A stretch of DNA of 64,000 nucleotides from JAXGYX01 sp964487355 (GTDB lineage Bacteria; Bacillota; Clostridia; Saccharofermentanales; Fastidiosipilaceae), in contig CAZAPS010000004.1 of the NCBI GenBank assembly GCA_964487355.1, forward strand, positions 1-64,000. Direction: 5' to 3'. Shown in pieces: positions 17,535 to 26,609 of the stretch. The notes under the pieces are model-generated. The model did not search any database. It was given only the letters and a program-made list of their open reading frames with translations, and was not told the origin of the DNA. Positions within the stretch are counted from its first letter, which is position 1. Each line of letters opens with the position of its first letter. A program made the translations under genes and the position numbers.

Positions 17535-18170
17535 TCAAACACTTTGTTCCTCGACAATCCGGGTAATCCTTCCCGATACCGCTATTTTACCGGCGGTAAA
17601 CAGCCGCACCGCTTCAGGTAAAATAACCTGTTCACATTCACGCATGACCCGAAGCTGCAAGGTCTCAGCCGTATCATCCGCATACACATCAATCGCTTTC
17701 TGCAGCACGATCGGGCCGGTGTCGTAATTATTGTCCACCAGATGAACAGTCGCTCCGGTCACCTTGCAACCATATTCCAACACAGCCTGATGCGGTTTGA
17801 TTCCGTAGTACCCCGCGCCACCAAAAGCGGGTAGCAGTGAAGGATGGATATTGATGATTTGATTCGGGTAACGTTGGACAAATCCCGCGCCAAGTTTGGT
17901 CAAAAAACCCGCCAACACAATCAAGCCAACCTCATAATCGGCCAAGCTGTCGAGCAAAGCCTGATCATAGGCTGTCTCAGTCTCAAAATCTCGTCTGCGC
18001 ACCACTGTGGTCGAAATTCCCGCTTGACGCGCACGTTCTTCCGCCCCGGTGCCGTCTTTTGAGGCGATCACCCGAACGATCTCACAGTCCGGCAACAGTC
18101 CGTCTGCTTTACGATCAATCAAACATTGTAGATTGGTCCCGCCACCGGAGACAAACACGGCAACATTCAT
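17535..18170 (-). CDS. purN: Phosphoribosylglycinamide formyltransferase
   Basis: 211 aa. Transfers formyl from 10-formyl-THF to GAR. Motifs: VFVSGGGTNLQCLID at the N-terminus, catalytic INIHPSLLPAFGGAGYYG (Asn-His) near residues 108-124, and GATVHLVDNNYDTGPIVLQ. Its ATG overlaps the purF stop by 4 bp. In most Firmicutes purM lies between purF and purN; it is absent from this position. Confidence 0.95.
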   Translation of the reverse strand: MNVAVFVSGGGTNLQCLIDRKADGLLPDCEIVRVIASKDGTGAEERARQAGISTTVVRRRDFETETAYDQALLDSLADYEVGLIVLAGFLTKLGAGFVQRYPNQIINIHPSLLPAFGGAGYYGIKPHQAVLEYGCKVTGATVHLVDNNYDTGPIVLQKAIDVYADDTAETLQLRVMRECEQVILPEAVRLFTAGKIAVSGRITRIVEEQSV

Positions 18171-19630
18171 TTTCCATCACCTGTGTAACCATTGCCAACC
18201 AGGTCGATCTTGCGCAGGCCCGCCGCTTCCGCTTCCGGAATGCCCGCCGGATAATTGCCGTCCAGGCAGGCAGTGCAACAATCACTGCGCAAGCCTTTCA
18301 ATGAATTCTTGAGCCCTTCAAGTGAGATAAATTCCAGACTGTCCGCGTTGATCAGCTTTTGCAGCGCGGCCTTGGTCATATTGCAGGCGGACAGCTCGCC
18401 TTGACTGGGCGTGTCCACGCCATAAAAGCAAGGGTAGACGACCGGCGAACAGGCGATACGCAAGTGCACCTCCGTCGCACCACTGGCTTTGATCATTTCC
18501 ACCAGACGGCGCATGGTCGTGCCGCGCACAATTGAGTCATCGATCAGACAGACTCGCTTTCCTTGCAAGGTGTGACGCAGCGGCGCGAATTTCATCGCGA
18601 TGGAGATCTCCCGTTTCATTTGCGTCGGTTGAATGAAGGTGCGCCCGACATAACGATTCTTGAGCAGTCCATGATTGAACTCAATTCCGCTTTCTTTCGC
18701 GTATCCCAAAGCGGCCATCATGCCGGAGTCCGGCGCTCCAACAATGACGTCGGCTTCCACCGGCGCCTCAATCGCCAATTGGCGACCGGCGGCCAGCCTG
18801 GCAAAATGGACATCCGCGCCATCGATCACACTGTCCGGTCTTGCGAAATAGACAAATTCAAACGCGCACAATTTTCCCTTTAATGAATTATTGCCCGTTT
18901 CATCTGGTTGAAAGTACTCCGCACTGAGACCATTCGCGTCCAACGTGACCACTTCTCCCGGGTCGACATCACGAATGAAAGTTGCGCCGATTGTGTCCAA
19001 CGCGCAACTTTCGGAGGCGAGCACATAAGTGTCGCCCAGCACACCGATGCAAAGAGGGCGAATTCCGTCCGGATCACGCACACCGATCACTTTGTCTTTG
19101 GTCATGATCGTCAACGCGTAGGCGCCCTTGACTTCCGCCATCATCATAAAAATCGCGTCTTCAATGCGTTCGGCCAAAATTGAGTTTCGGGCCAACAAAG
19201 ACAGCATGACCTCGGCGTCCGAGGTCGTTTGGAAAATCGCGCCTTGTTCCTCCATCCGATCGCGCAATTTTTCACAATTGGTCAGCATCCCATTGTGCGC
19301 CAACGCGATCTGACCCGTTTTGGACTTGATCAAAAGCGGCTGTGCGTTCGCCACATTGCTGTCACCGCCCATCGGGTAACGCACATGCCCAATCGCGGCA
19401 TGCCCCTGCAACATGTTCAACGTCATGTCATCGAACACTTCCACGACCAGTCCCTGCTCTTTATGGCAAAAAATCTTGCCGTTGTTGTTGACCGCGATGC
19501 CCGCGCTGTCCTGTCCGCGATGTTGCAGAGCGAACAGACCCAAGTACGCCAACCGCGAGATATCGCCGCGCTGTTCGCTTACATCAAAATATCCGACCAC
19601 TCCGCACGCATCGTGTAATTCATGACCCAT
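18167..19630 (-). CDS. purF: Amidophosphoribosyltransferase
   Basis: 487 aa. First committed step of purine synthesis: PRPP + glutamine to phosphoribosylamine. Class II glutamine amidotransferase nucleophile Cys9 in HDACGVVGYF after a short leader that is probably removed; glutaminase-domain HNGMLTNCEKLR; PRPP-binding VCLIDDSIVRGTTMRRLV. C-terminal cysteines (CSPVVYPC, CCTAC) could bind an Fe-S cluster as in the B. subtilis enzyme. GGAGAAAAGTT precedes the ATG. Confidence 0.96.
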   Translation of the reverse strand: MGHELHDACGVVGYFDVSEQRGDISRLAYLGLFALQHRGQDSAGIAVNNNGKIFCHKEQGLVVEVFDDMTLNMLQGHAAIGHVRYPMGGDSNVANAQPLLIKSKTGQIALAHNGMLTNCEKLRDRMEEQGAIFQTTSDAEVMLSLLARNSILAERIEDAIFMMMAEVKGAYALTIMTKDKVIGVRDPDGIRPLCIGVLGDTYVLASESCALDTIGATFIRDVDPGEVVTLDANGLSAEYFQPDETGNNSLKGKLCAFEFVYFARPDSVIDGADVHFARLAAGRQLAIEAPVEADVIVGAPDSGMMAALGYAKESGIEFNHGLLKNRYVGRTFIQPTQMKREISIAMKFAPLRHTLQGKRVCLIDDSIVRGTTMRRLVEMIKASGATEVHLRIACSPVVYPCFYGVDTPSQGELSACNMTKAALQKLINADSLEFISLEGLKNSLKGLRSDCCTACLDGNYPAGIPEAEAAGLRKIDLVGNGYTGDGK

Positions 19631-19653
19631 AACTTTTCTCCATAAGAATGAAA

Positions 19654-19671
19654 ACCGGCCGCTCGACCGGT
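19654..19671 (-). other. Weak intercistronic hairpin between purE and purF
   Basis: ACCGG / CCGGT arms with an 8-nt loop followed on the minus strand by TTTTCATTC, in the 67-bp purE-purF gap. It could be a weak terminator, processing site or nothing. Confidence 0.3.
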
Positions 19672-19697
19672 CTGTTCAATCCTTTCTTGTCAGCTCT

Positions 19698-20198
19698 TCA
19701 GCGCTTGTTAAGTTTGTTTTGCAGTTTCTCATTTTTATCCGCCACAGCGGCAGCCAAACTGTCTTTGTGCTTTCGCAGCAGATCCGCGACTCGAGGCTCC
19801 GCCAACGCGAGGATCTGGGCAGCCAGTATGGCCGCGTTCGCCGCGCCGTCGATCGCGACGGTGGCGACCGGTATACCGGCAGGCATTTGCACCTCAGCCA
19901 ACAGAGCGTCCAAACCGTTTAACGGACCTGCGGAGATCGGCACGCCAATCACAGGCAAAATGGTATACGCGGCCAGCACACCGGGCAAGTGAGCCGCCAG
20001 TCCGGCCGCGGCGATGATCACGCCAAAACCGTTTTGCGCGGCGTCTCCGGCTAACTCGGCCGCCCGTTCCGGAGAGCGATGCGCCGAACAGACGGCGGCC
20101 TCCCATTCAATTTCAAATTGATTCAGATATGAAAAACAAGGTTCCAACTTAGGAAGATCGGAGTCACTGCCCATGATAACCAGAACTTTTTTACTCAT
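19698..20198 (-). CDS. purE: N5-carboxyaminoimidazole ribonucleotide mutase
   Basis: 166 aa. Class I PurE; converts N5-CAIR to CAIR. Motifs VLVIMGSDSDLPKLEPC, VCSAHRSPERAAELA, AAGLAAHLPGVLAAYT and PVIGVPISAGPLNGLDALLAEVQMPAGIPVATVAI are present. The usual 'GAAHLPGM' appears as GLAAHLPGV. ATG at 20198 chosen for GGAGG 5 nt upstream; it overlaps the prfB stop. A PurK partner is expected but not seen here. Confidence 0.95.
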   Translation of the reverse strand: MSKKVLVIMGSDSDLPKLEPCFSYLNQFEIEWEAAVCSAHRSPERAAELAGDAAQNGFGVIIAAAGLAAHLPGVLAAYTILPVIGVPISAGPLNGLDALLAEVQMPAGIPVATVAIDGAANAAILAAQILALAEPRVADLLRKHKDSLAAAVADKNEKLQNKLNKR

Positions 20199-21315
20199 GG
20201 TTTCCTCCATTCACATTTCCTTCACCGGACAAATAGGCGTTTATGAAACCATCCAGATCGCCGTCCATGACGGCGTCCACATTGTTCTCCTCAAAATTTG
20301 TGCGGTGATCTTTTACCATCGTGTATGGGCAAAACACATATGAACGGATTTGACTTCCCCAGGCGATGGCCATCTGCACACCTTTCAAATCATCGACTTT
20401 ATCGAGATGCGCTTGACGCGCCAGGGCGAATAGTTTGGACTTGAGCATGCCCATGGCGGTCTCCCGGTTCTGAACCTGAGAGCGTTCATTTTGGCAAGCC
20501 ACCACCACGCCGGTCGGAATATGGGTCAGACGAACCGCGGACGACGTTTTGTTGACATGTTGTCCGCCGGCTCCGGATGCGCGATACACATCCATTCTAA
20601 TATCTTCAGGTCGAATATCGATTTTTATGGAATCATCCAATTCAGGCAACACTTCCAGCGACGCGAAAGAAGTGTGTCTGCGGCCGGACGAGTCAAAAGG
20701 TGAAATTCTGACCAAACGATGCACACCGATTTCCGAACGCATGTAACCGTAGGCATTTTCACCGGTGATGGAGAAGGTCACACTCTTGAGTCCGGCTTCA
20801 TCGCCATCCAGCATATCAAGTTCTTTGACGACAAAATCATGTTGCTCCGCCCAACGCACATACATGCGATAGAGCATCTCCGTCCAATCCTGAGCTTCGG
20901 TACCGCCCGCTCCCGCGTGCAGTGTGAGAATCGCGTTTAGATGGTCGTGTTCACCGGTGAACAAAGTCTCCATGCGCAGCGACTCATAGTCCGACTTCAG
21001 CTTGTCTATGCCGTTTTGCACCTCGTCAATCAGCTCACGATCTCCATCCTCGTTACCCAGCTCACTCAAAACCAACAGATCTTCACGCGCACTCTCCAAC
21101 TCATTAAAACGAATGATTTTTTTGCGCAAATGATTGATCTCGGTCTGTATTTGCTGAGCGCGCTCCGGATTGTCCCAAAATCCCGGTTCCTGCGCGCGAG
21201 CTTCCAGCTCGGCGGCCCGATCGCTCGATCGTTCAATATGTAAAGCTTGTTGGAGAACATGGAAATCATCCTCCAAGCCTTTCAATTCCAATATGAATGT
21301 TTCAAATTCAATCAT
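20191..21315 (-). CDS. prfB: Peptide chain release factor 2
   Basis: 374 aa. Recognises UGA/UAA. The SPF stop-codon tripeptide (RISPFDSSGRRHTSF) and the catalytic GGQ loop (YRASGAGGQHVNKTSSAVRLTH) are intact. The whole protein, including the N-terminal coiled region, is in one continuous frame with no internal UGA, so the autoregulatory +1 frameshift found in many prfB genes is absent. AAAGGGAAAAGA precedes the ATG. Lies between an aminotransferase gene and purE. Confidence 0.96.
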   Translation of the reverse strand: MIEFETFILELKGLEDDFHVLQQALHIERSSDRAAELEARAQEPGFWDNPERAQQIQTEINHLRKKIIRFNELESAREDLLVLSELGNEDGDRELIDEVQNGIDKLKSDYESLRMETLFTGEHDHLNAILTLHAGAGGTEAQDWTEMLYRMYVRWAEQHDFVVKELDMLDGDEAGLKSVTFSITGENAYGYMRSEIGVHRLVRISPFDSSGRRHTSFASLEVLPELDDSIKIDIRPEDIRMDVYRASGAGGQHVNKTSSAVRLTHIPTGVVVACQNERSQVQNRETAMGMLKSKLFALARQAHLDKVDDLKGVQMAIAWGSQIRSYVFCPYTMVKDHRTNFEENNVDAVMDGDLDGFINAYLSGEGNVNGGNHE

Positions 21316-21342
21316 TCTTTTCCCTTTTATTTCACATATGTG

Positions 21343-22593
21343 TCAGATCATCTTTTGGCGTAACCTTTGCGTGAATCGTTCCAGACGATCCATCGCCTCT
21401 TTAATTGTCTCAAAGGAGGCGGCGTAGCTGATGCGGACGTTCCCTTCTCCACATTCACCGAACGCGGATCCCGGAACGATGGCCACTTTCTCTTCTTGCA
21501 AAAACTGTTCACAGAACTCAGCTGAACTTAGGCCGAAGTCGATGACACTCGGAAAGATATAGAAAGCGCCCAGGGGTTCAAAACAGGGGATGTCCATTTC
21601 GGTCAATCGTTTGAATATGAAGTTTCGCCTTCGGTCATACTCTTTTCGCATCGCCAAAACCTGATCCAGGCCATTTCTCAACGCCTCGACCGCGGCATAT
21701 TGCGCGGTGGTCGGAGCGCTCATAATCACATATTGATGGATCTTATTGATGGCTTCGGCAATTGGTTCCGGCGCCAACGCGAAACCAATGCGCCAGCCGG
21801 TCATCGCGAACGCTTTGGAAAATCCTCCGATGATCACTGTGCGTTCATATAGCGAAGGAAAATTGGCAAGCGAGTAAGGCTTCGCCGGCGGATAGGTCAA
21901 TTCCGCATAGAGTTCGTCCGATAAAATCGTGACTTGAGGATGACGTTCAAAGACCGGCACCAACTTGGCCAGGTCCTCTCTTGTCATGATCGCTCCCGTC
22001 GGGTTGTTCGGATAGCCTAGGATAATCAACTTTGTGCGCTCGGTGATGGCGGCCTCCAATTCTTCCGGGGTCAATTTAAACTGATTTTCTTGCCGCAGAG
22101 GGATGGTCACAGCGACCCCTCCCGCAAGGCTGACAACCGCTTTATAAGCAACAAAACAAGGTTCCGGAACCAGCACTTCATCTCCGGGATCGATCAGCGC
22201 GCGCACCGCGTCGTCAATCGCCTCGCTTCCGCCGACAGTGACGACAACTTCATTGAGTGGGTTGTAGCGCAGATTGAAGCGTTGTCTCATATAGTCACAG
22301 ATCGCCTCGCGCAAGTCGACCATGCCTTGATTCGCGGTATAGTGCGTGTAGCCCTCTTCCAGCGAAAAAATGCCGGCGTCTCGAATATGCCACGGTGTGA
22401 CAAAATCTGGCTCGCCAATTGAGAGGGAAAGGCACTCGCCTTTCATCTCGGCGGCCAAATCAAAGAAGCGTCGAATGCCGGAGGGTGGGATTGAATTGAC
22501 ACGGTTGGAAACTCTATGTTTAGGCGTGACATCGGTTTCAGTCGACCGCCTCTCATCTCCCCCATTGGAGGGAATTTGATTCATATTTGTCAT
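21343..22593 (-). CDS. Class I PLP aminotransferase, AlaT/PatA-like
   Basis: 416 aa, fold type I. Conserved elements: SLSIGEPDFVTPWHIRDA, YTHYTANQGMVDLREAI, NNPTGAIM (substrate binding), and FSKAFAMTGWRIGFA with the Schiff-base Lys. N-terminal SGIRRFFDLAAEMKG and the adjacent Lrp-type regulator resemble the B. subtilis alaR-alaT (yugG-yugH) pair, so alanine or aromatic amino-acid transamination is likely; substrate is inference. A ~28-residue polar N-terminal extension precedes the family start. ATGA overlap with the regulator gene. Confidence 0.85.
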   Translation of the reverse strand: MTNMNQIPSNGGDERRSTETDVTPKHRVSNRVNSIPPSGIRRFFDLAAEMKGECLSLSIGEPDFVTPWHIRDAGIFSLEEGYTHYTANQGMVDLREAICDYMRQRFNLRYNPLNEVVVTVGGSEAIDDAVRALIDPGDEVLVPEPCFVAYKAVVSLAGGVAVTIPLRQENQFKLTPEELEAAITERTKLIILGYPNNPTGAIMTREDLAKLVPVFERHPQVTILSDELYAELTYPPAKPYSLANFPSLYERTVIIGGFSKAFAMTGWRIGFALAPEPIAEAINKIHQYVIMSAPTTAQYAAVEALRNGLDQVLAMRKEYDRRRNFIFKRLTEMDIPCFEPLGAFYIFPSVIDFGLSSAEFCEQFLQEEKVAIVPGSAFGECGEGNVRISYAASFETIKEAMDRLERFTQRLRQKMI

Positions 22594-23078
22594 AGCACTA
22601 TGGTCTCCCTGGCATCTTCCGAATCCTGCTCGAACACAACACCATTTACCTTATAGTTTTTCAGGATAAAATGGGTGCGGGTCGACAACACTCCATCAAC
22701 CGGAGCGATTTTATCAGAAACAAAACGGGCCACTTCCTGCAAGTTCTTGGCCAGGACGATAACCATCAAATCATAATCGCCGGACACCAGATAGCAGTTG
22801 CTGACTTCCGGATATTGATAGATTCGGTGCGCGATACGGCCAAACCCTCTGTCGCGTTGAGGTGTCACACGCACCTCGATCATCGCCGTGACGAATTCAT
22901 CTTCGGTCTTGGTCCAGTCGATCAAAGCGCCATAACCCATGATCACCTGATCTTCTTCAAGTTTTTGAATTTCCGCTTTCACCTCCGCCTCGCTCATGCC
23001 CAGCATAAGTGCCATATCCGCAGGTTCAAGTCTGCATTGGTTCTCCAGCAAGCGAAGAATTTCATTTTTCTTTTCCAT
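22590..23078 (-). CDS. Lrp/AsnC family transcriptional regulator
   Basis: 162 aa. N-terminal winged helix-turn-helix (residues ~5-55, EILRLLENQCRLEPADMALMLG...) and C-terminal RAM/ligand-binding domain (MIEVRVTPQRDRGFGRIAHRI, NCYLVSGDYDLMVIV). Probably an amino-acid-responsive regulator of the overlapping aminotransferase gene, as in alaR-alaT. ATG at 23078 chosen with GGAG 8 nt upstream; a GTG at 23087 would sit on that site. Confidence 0.88.
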   Translation of the reverse strand: MEKKNEILRLLENQCRLEPADMALMLGMSEAEVKAEIQKLEEDQVIMGYGALIDWTKTEDEFVTAMIEVRVTPQRDRGFGRIAHRIYQYPEVSNCYLVSGDYDLMVIVLAKNLQEVARFVSDKIAPVDGVLSTRTHFILKNYKVNGVVFEQDSEDARETIVL

Positions 23079-23137
23079 GGTATTCACTCCTTAATATCAG
23101 GTTATTGCGAATCATCATTTGAGAAATTTTACACTAT

Positions 23138-24004
23138 TCAACGGGCGTTGTGAAACGGATCTTTAGGCGTGGTTTCCTCGGTTCGCCAGACCTCTCCCGG
23201 TCCGGGCTCCAATACCTCGTCAAACAATTCCCTGGCATTCAGGCCGGTGTGCGCTCCTGTCTCCAGATCACCTACCTGGCGATAGAAGAAAACATATAGC
23301 AATCCCAAAAGTCGGCCACGCATCAATATCAATAAGACATCAAAAAAAGGCAAGATCCACTGTGTGATGGCGGGATTGTCCGGGACCAGCAGACTTGCCA
23401 GGTCGAATAGGATGCCCAACAGCGCGAAGGACACAAAAATGTATAATTTCCGTCCTTTTGTACGCCGTATGCTTTCCTTAAGCCCGGCGACAAATCCCAT
23501 TCCATGTTCGCTATAAAACAGTGGAGCGAAACACAGGGCGCAAACCAGCACAATAAGTGGAATCCAAAACAAAAACGAACTGAATAGCGCCGGTATGATC
23601 AAAATCAACAAAAGCAGCAGCACCTTTGGAAGAGAGATCAACATCCGTTTGATACCCTCCCCGGCGAGTTTGCCGACACGCTCGGCTGAATATCCGCCCG
23701 CGTACGTCAGCACCAGCGTCAGGTTGACGAGTTGCAAGATCAAATAGGAGATCATGAAGACTATGTTTCCTTGGCTGAGCGGCGCCGGCAGCGCGGCCAG
23801 TGCCTGAGGATTCATCGCGTAACTCATCATGTTTTGACTGACTTCGTCCGTATACAGCATAAGAGCTGAAAAATTATTATCGCCGATCGGAAAAAGTGAA
23901 AACCCCAAGTTAAGCGCCAGCGCCAACAAAAAAATAGCGCGCACAAACCATTGGCTTTTCGTTTTGTAGAATTTAATTGACTCGATCGTGAAAGCGGTAC
24001 CCAT
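23138..24004 (-). CDS. Integral membrane protein, unknown function
   Basis: 288 aa with about six hydrophobic segments (near residues 21-38, 81-103, 122-145, 146-165, 193-212 and 220-240) and a hydrophilic, acidic C-terminal tail of ~45 residues. The arrangement (basic loop with SIRRTKGRKLYIFVSF after the fourth or fifth helix, then a Pro-rich tail) is reminiscent of DUF975-type Firmicutes membrane proteins, but I cannot assign it firmly. ATG at 24004 has GAGGTG upstream. Divergent from the zinc-ribbon gene. Confidence 0.75.
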   Translation of the reverse strand: MGTAFTIESIKFYKTKSQWFVRAIFLLALALNLGFSLFPIGDNNFSALMLYTDEVSQNMMSYAMNPQALAALPAPLSQGNIVFMISYLILQLVNLTLVLTYAGGYSAERVGKLAGEGIKRMLISLPKVLLLLLILIIPALFSSFLFWIPLIVLVCALCFAPLFYSEHGMGFVAGLKESIRRTKGRKLYIFVSFALLGILFDLASLLVPDNPAITQWILPFFDVLLILMRGRLLGLLYVFFYRQVGDLETGAHTGLNARELFDEVLEPGPGEVWRTEETTPKDPFHNAR

Positions 24005-24069
24005 GTACACCTCATATTTCCAAGTGGCTGATTACCACAATTTTTCGCAAATTTTCACAGATAAATTTA

Positions 24070-24078
24070 ATTATATCA
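24070..24078 (-). promoter_or_regulatory. Extended -10 promoter for the membrane-protein gene
   Basis: Minus strand reads TGATATAAT (TGn-TATAAT) 66 bp upstream of the ATG at 24004. No good -35 box is seen at 17 bp, as is tolerated with extended -10 promoters. Confidence 0.45.
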
Positions 24079-24239
24079 CCCTTAAGATTTTAGTGCTTGT
24101 TTCCCTCTAAAATGTGTAGTAGTATAAGCTCACGGATTTTATAGAAACAGACGGGCCTTGTAATTGAAGGAAATGGATCCACTATTATTTTGCACCTCAT
24201 GTTCCCCTTTTAGTCCGAATTATTTCAGGAGGCAAAATT

Positions 24240-24413
24240 ATGCCAGACAGAACAATTAACTGCAAAGACTGTGGAGCCGAATTCGTCTTCACCGAAGGTG
24301 AACAAGCTTTCTACAAAGAAAAAGGCTTTGAGAACGACCCGGTACGTTGTCCGGACTGCCGTCGCGCTCGCAAGCAAAGACGTCAACAGAACAACAACTA
24401 CGACAGATACTGA
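24240..24413 (+). CDS. Small zinc-ribbon protein (57 aa)
   Basis: 57 codons, ATG at 24240 with a strong CAGGAGGC 6-7 nt upstream. The protein has two Cys pairs, C8/C11 (CKDCG) and C37/C40 (CPDCR), flanking FVFTEGEQAFYKEKGF, and a basic Arg/Gln/Asn-rich tail. This matches the 'probable zinc-ribbon' family (zf-trcl type, PF13451-like) found as small stand-alone or tandem proteins in Firmicutes. Role unknown; nucleic-acid binding is only a guess from the basic tail. A strong terminator follows 25 bp after the stop, so it is probably monocistronic. One of few plus-strand genes here. Confidence 0.88.
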   Translation: MPDRTINCKDCGAEFVFTEGEQAFYKEKGFENDPVRCPDCRRARKQRRQQNNNYDRY

Positions 24414-24437
24414 TCCGTGATCATCTGAACGCAGTGA

Positions 24438-24474
24438 CCCCCCTTGACTCGGTGAGCCAAGGGGGGTTTTCTTT
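24438..24474 (+). terminator. Rho-independent terminator of the zinc-ribbon gene
   Basis: Nine-bp stem CCCCCCTTG / CAAGGGGGG (24438-24446 with 24458-24466) extended inward by CTC/GAG, followed by TTTTCTTTT. Confidence 0.92.
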
Positions 24475-24564
24475 TCGGTCCGCCACCTGATTTGTCAATG
24501 CGGGGCGGACCAAACTCACATTCATTTAGATGCCGGCCACTGATTCAGCCGGTGTCCCGGCACA

Positions 24565-25824
24565 TCATAGGACGCGAAGGATCGAAACCTCCTCCGGGCT
24601 CCATTCACTCAAAGCCTCGGCCAGTCGACCTTCGGTGACGGTTTCATCAGACTGCGCGCCGGGCATCTCATTTCGGTCACCCACACGCAATACGAGATCA
24701 TCACCGCCCAACTCGATAATTTCGGGGCGCAACCGGGCCAGCCCGCGCACAATGCCCACGCGCTCATCCGCGCCGCCTTTAAAGCGCACAATCGCTCTTA
24801 CCAGCACGTCCTTATGGGAAATCAGGCGACCGGGTGAAGCCTCCGGCCAAGTTTCCGCGTCAGCTTTTGTATACGGCAATGTGGCAAGTTCAATGACATC
24901 GGCGACCACGGCGCTCGCTGTCGGCCAGGTCCCCGCGCCCTGTCCATAAAACATCGTGTCTCCCACGGAGTCACCGGTTACCTGAACGGCATTGAACACA
25001 CCATGAGTGCCCGCCAATGGTTGATCATTCGCGACAAAATGAGGCGCGACGATCAGCGCGACGCGGTCGTCATCATATCGTCTCATCGAGGCGATCAGTT
25101 TGAGATTTCCTCCTAAAGCGGCCGCGAGCCTGGAATCCTCCACCGACACATCGCGGATACCGACCGTATGTATATTCTCAGCCGGTACATGTTCATGGAT
25201 CACAATGCTCGCCATGATGGCCAGTTTTCGACCGGCGTCCAAGCCATCCACATCGGCGGTGGGGTCTTGTTCGGCATAGCCGTTTTCCTGCGCCTCGCTC
25301 AACGCGTCCTGAAAACTCACTCCATCCTGTTCCATGCGCGTTAAAATATAATTGGTGGTGCCATTCACAATTCCGGCTATTGATAAAATTCTGTTTGCCG
25401 CCAGATCGTTGCGCAGCGGACGGATGATCGGTATGCCGCCACCGACGCTAGCCTCGTATCGGTAGCGCACCCGATTGTCCGCGGCCAGCCGCAGAAGCTC
25501 CGGACCGTGGGTCGCGACAAGCTCTTTGTTGGAGGTCACCACATTTTTGCCCGCCTGCAACGCGCGCTTCGTCAAGTCATACGCGACCCCGGTTCCCCCT
25601 ATGGTTTCAACCACAATGTCTATGGAAGGGTCGGAAAACACAGTATCGGCGTCCGACACGATCAGATGAGCGTAAGGATCATCTTCCGGAAAATCCCGCA
25701 CGTCGACAATCGTCCTGACTTCCAGGCGAACGCCACTTCTTTTTTCCACCTCATCTGCGCAGCGCGCAATCACACCGGCGACACCGCTACCCACGACACC
25801 ATAGCCAAAAATGGCAATACTCAT
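24565..25824 (-). CDS. hom: Homoserine dehydrogenase
   Basis: 419 aa. Reduces aspartate semialdehyde to homoserine. N-terminal Rossmann loop FGYGVVGSGVAGVI (residues 5-18), catalytic-domain blocks VVTSNKELVATHG, YEASVGGGIPIIRPL, GIVNGTTNYILT and DPTADVDGLDAGRKLAIMAS. A C-terminal regulatory-type region (~residues 345-419) is present but I do not see a clear ACT signature. AGGAGG precedes the ATG. Stands alone; thrC and a GHMP-type thrB are not in the window, but an ApgM-type gene at 36506 may supply homoserine kinase. Confidence 0.95.
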   Translation of the reverse strand: MSIAIFGYGVVGSGVAGVIARCADEVEKRSGVRLEVRTIVDVRDFPEDDPYAHLIVSDADTVFSDPSIDIVVETIGGTGVAYDLTKRALQAGKNVVTSNKELVATHGPELLRLAADNRVRYRYEASVGGGIPIIRPLRNDLAANRILSIAGIVNGTTNYILTRMEQDGVSFQDALSEAQENGYAEQDPTADVDGLDAGRKLAIMASIVIHEHVPAENIHTVGIRDVSVEDSRLAAALGGNLKLIASMRRYDDDRVALIVAPHFVANDQPLAGTHGVFNAVQVTGDSVGDTMFYGQGAGTWPTASAVVADVIELATLPYTKADAETWPEASPGRLISHKDVLVRAIVRFKGGADERVGIVRGLARLRPEIIELGGDDLVLRVGDRNEMPGAQSDETVTEGRLAEALSEWSPEEVSILRVL

Positions 25825-25980
25825 ACCAACCTCCTCTGCGGGAACAAATGCTTCACATACAATATCTCACCAGCCAACCAAAAATGGCGAACTGTTTGGA
25901 CGAACATCAATATAGCATGAAATAAAAGCCATGGTCAACGAATCGCAAGCGACCGACCTCTTCGCGGTCGTCCCGGTGTA

Positions 25981-26595
25981 TTATAACTCCTTGTCAAGGC
26001 GAGCTACCATTTTGCGTAGCGCCATACCTCTATGTGATCTCTTGTTTTTTTGTTCCGGAGACAGTTCCGCCGAGGTCAAATTCAAATCTTCCAGCAGGAA
26101 AATCGGATCATATCCAAAACCATGGGAGCCGCGCGGCTCGTCAATCAGTCGGCCTTCCATTGTGCCCAATGACACAAAAGCGGACCCATTCGGGCGTACA
26201 ATCGCCACCGCACAAACAAACCTGGCGCTCCAGTCTTCCGGAGCCGTGTCCGCCAACATTTCCCACAGTTTGTTGAATTTTTTCTCATAGTCACTGTCTT
26301 CGCCGGCGAACCGGGATGAATAGATGCCCGGAGCGCCACCCAGCGCGTCCACACACAAACCCGAGTCGTCACTCAACACATAGGCCGTGGGAAACCGATC
26401 ATGGATCGCCCTGGCCTTTTGTAGGGCGTTAGCGCTGAAACTATCGCCGTCCTCTTCCACATCCGCGAAAAGGTTCAGCTCCTTTTGCGACCGGACGGTC
26501 AGCGGCAAAGCACTTAAAATTGTGCGAATCTCAGTTAATTTATCCTCATTGTGCGTGGCCACAATCAGCAATTGATCTGTTTTTGCGTTATTCAT
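25981..26595 (-). CDS. rdgB: dITP/XTP pyrophosphatase (RdgB/HAM1)
   Basis: 204 aa. Cleans the nucleotide pool of ITP/XTP. Family blocks: IVATHNEDKLTEIRTIL, EDGDSFSANALQKARAI, VLSDDSGLCVDALGGAPGIYSSRFAG and GSHGFGYDPIFLLED, then NKRSHRGMALRKM. ATG at 26595 has GGGAGGAGACAG directly upstream. It follows the M3-like gene by 14 bp and probably shares its transcript with argS. Confidence 0.95.
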   Translation of the reverse strand: MNNAKTDQLLIVATHNEDKLTEIRTILSALPLTVRSQKELNLFADVEEDGDSFSANALQKARAIHDRFPTAYVLSDDSGLCVDALGGAPGIYSSRFAGEDSDYEKKFNKLWEMLADTAPEDWSARFVCAVAIVRPNGSAFVSLGTMEGRLIDEPRGSHGFGYDPIFLLEDLNLTSAELSPEQKNKRSHRGMALRKMVARLDKEL

Positions 26596-26609
26596 CTGTC
26601 TCCTCCCGA

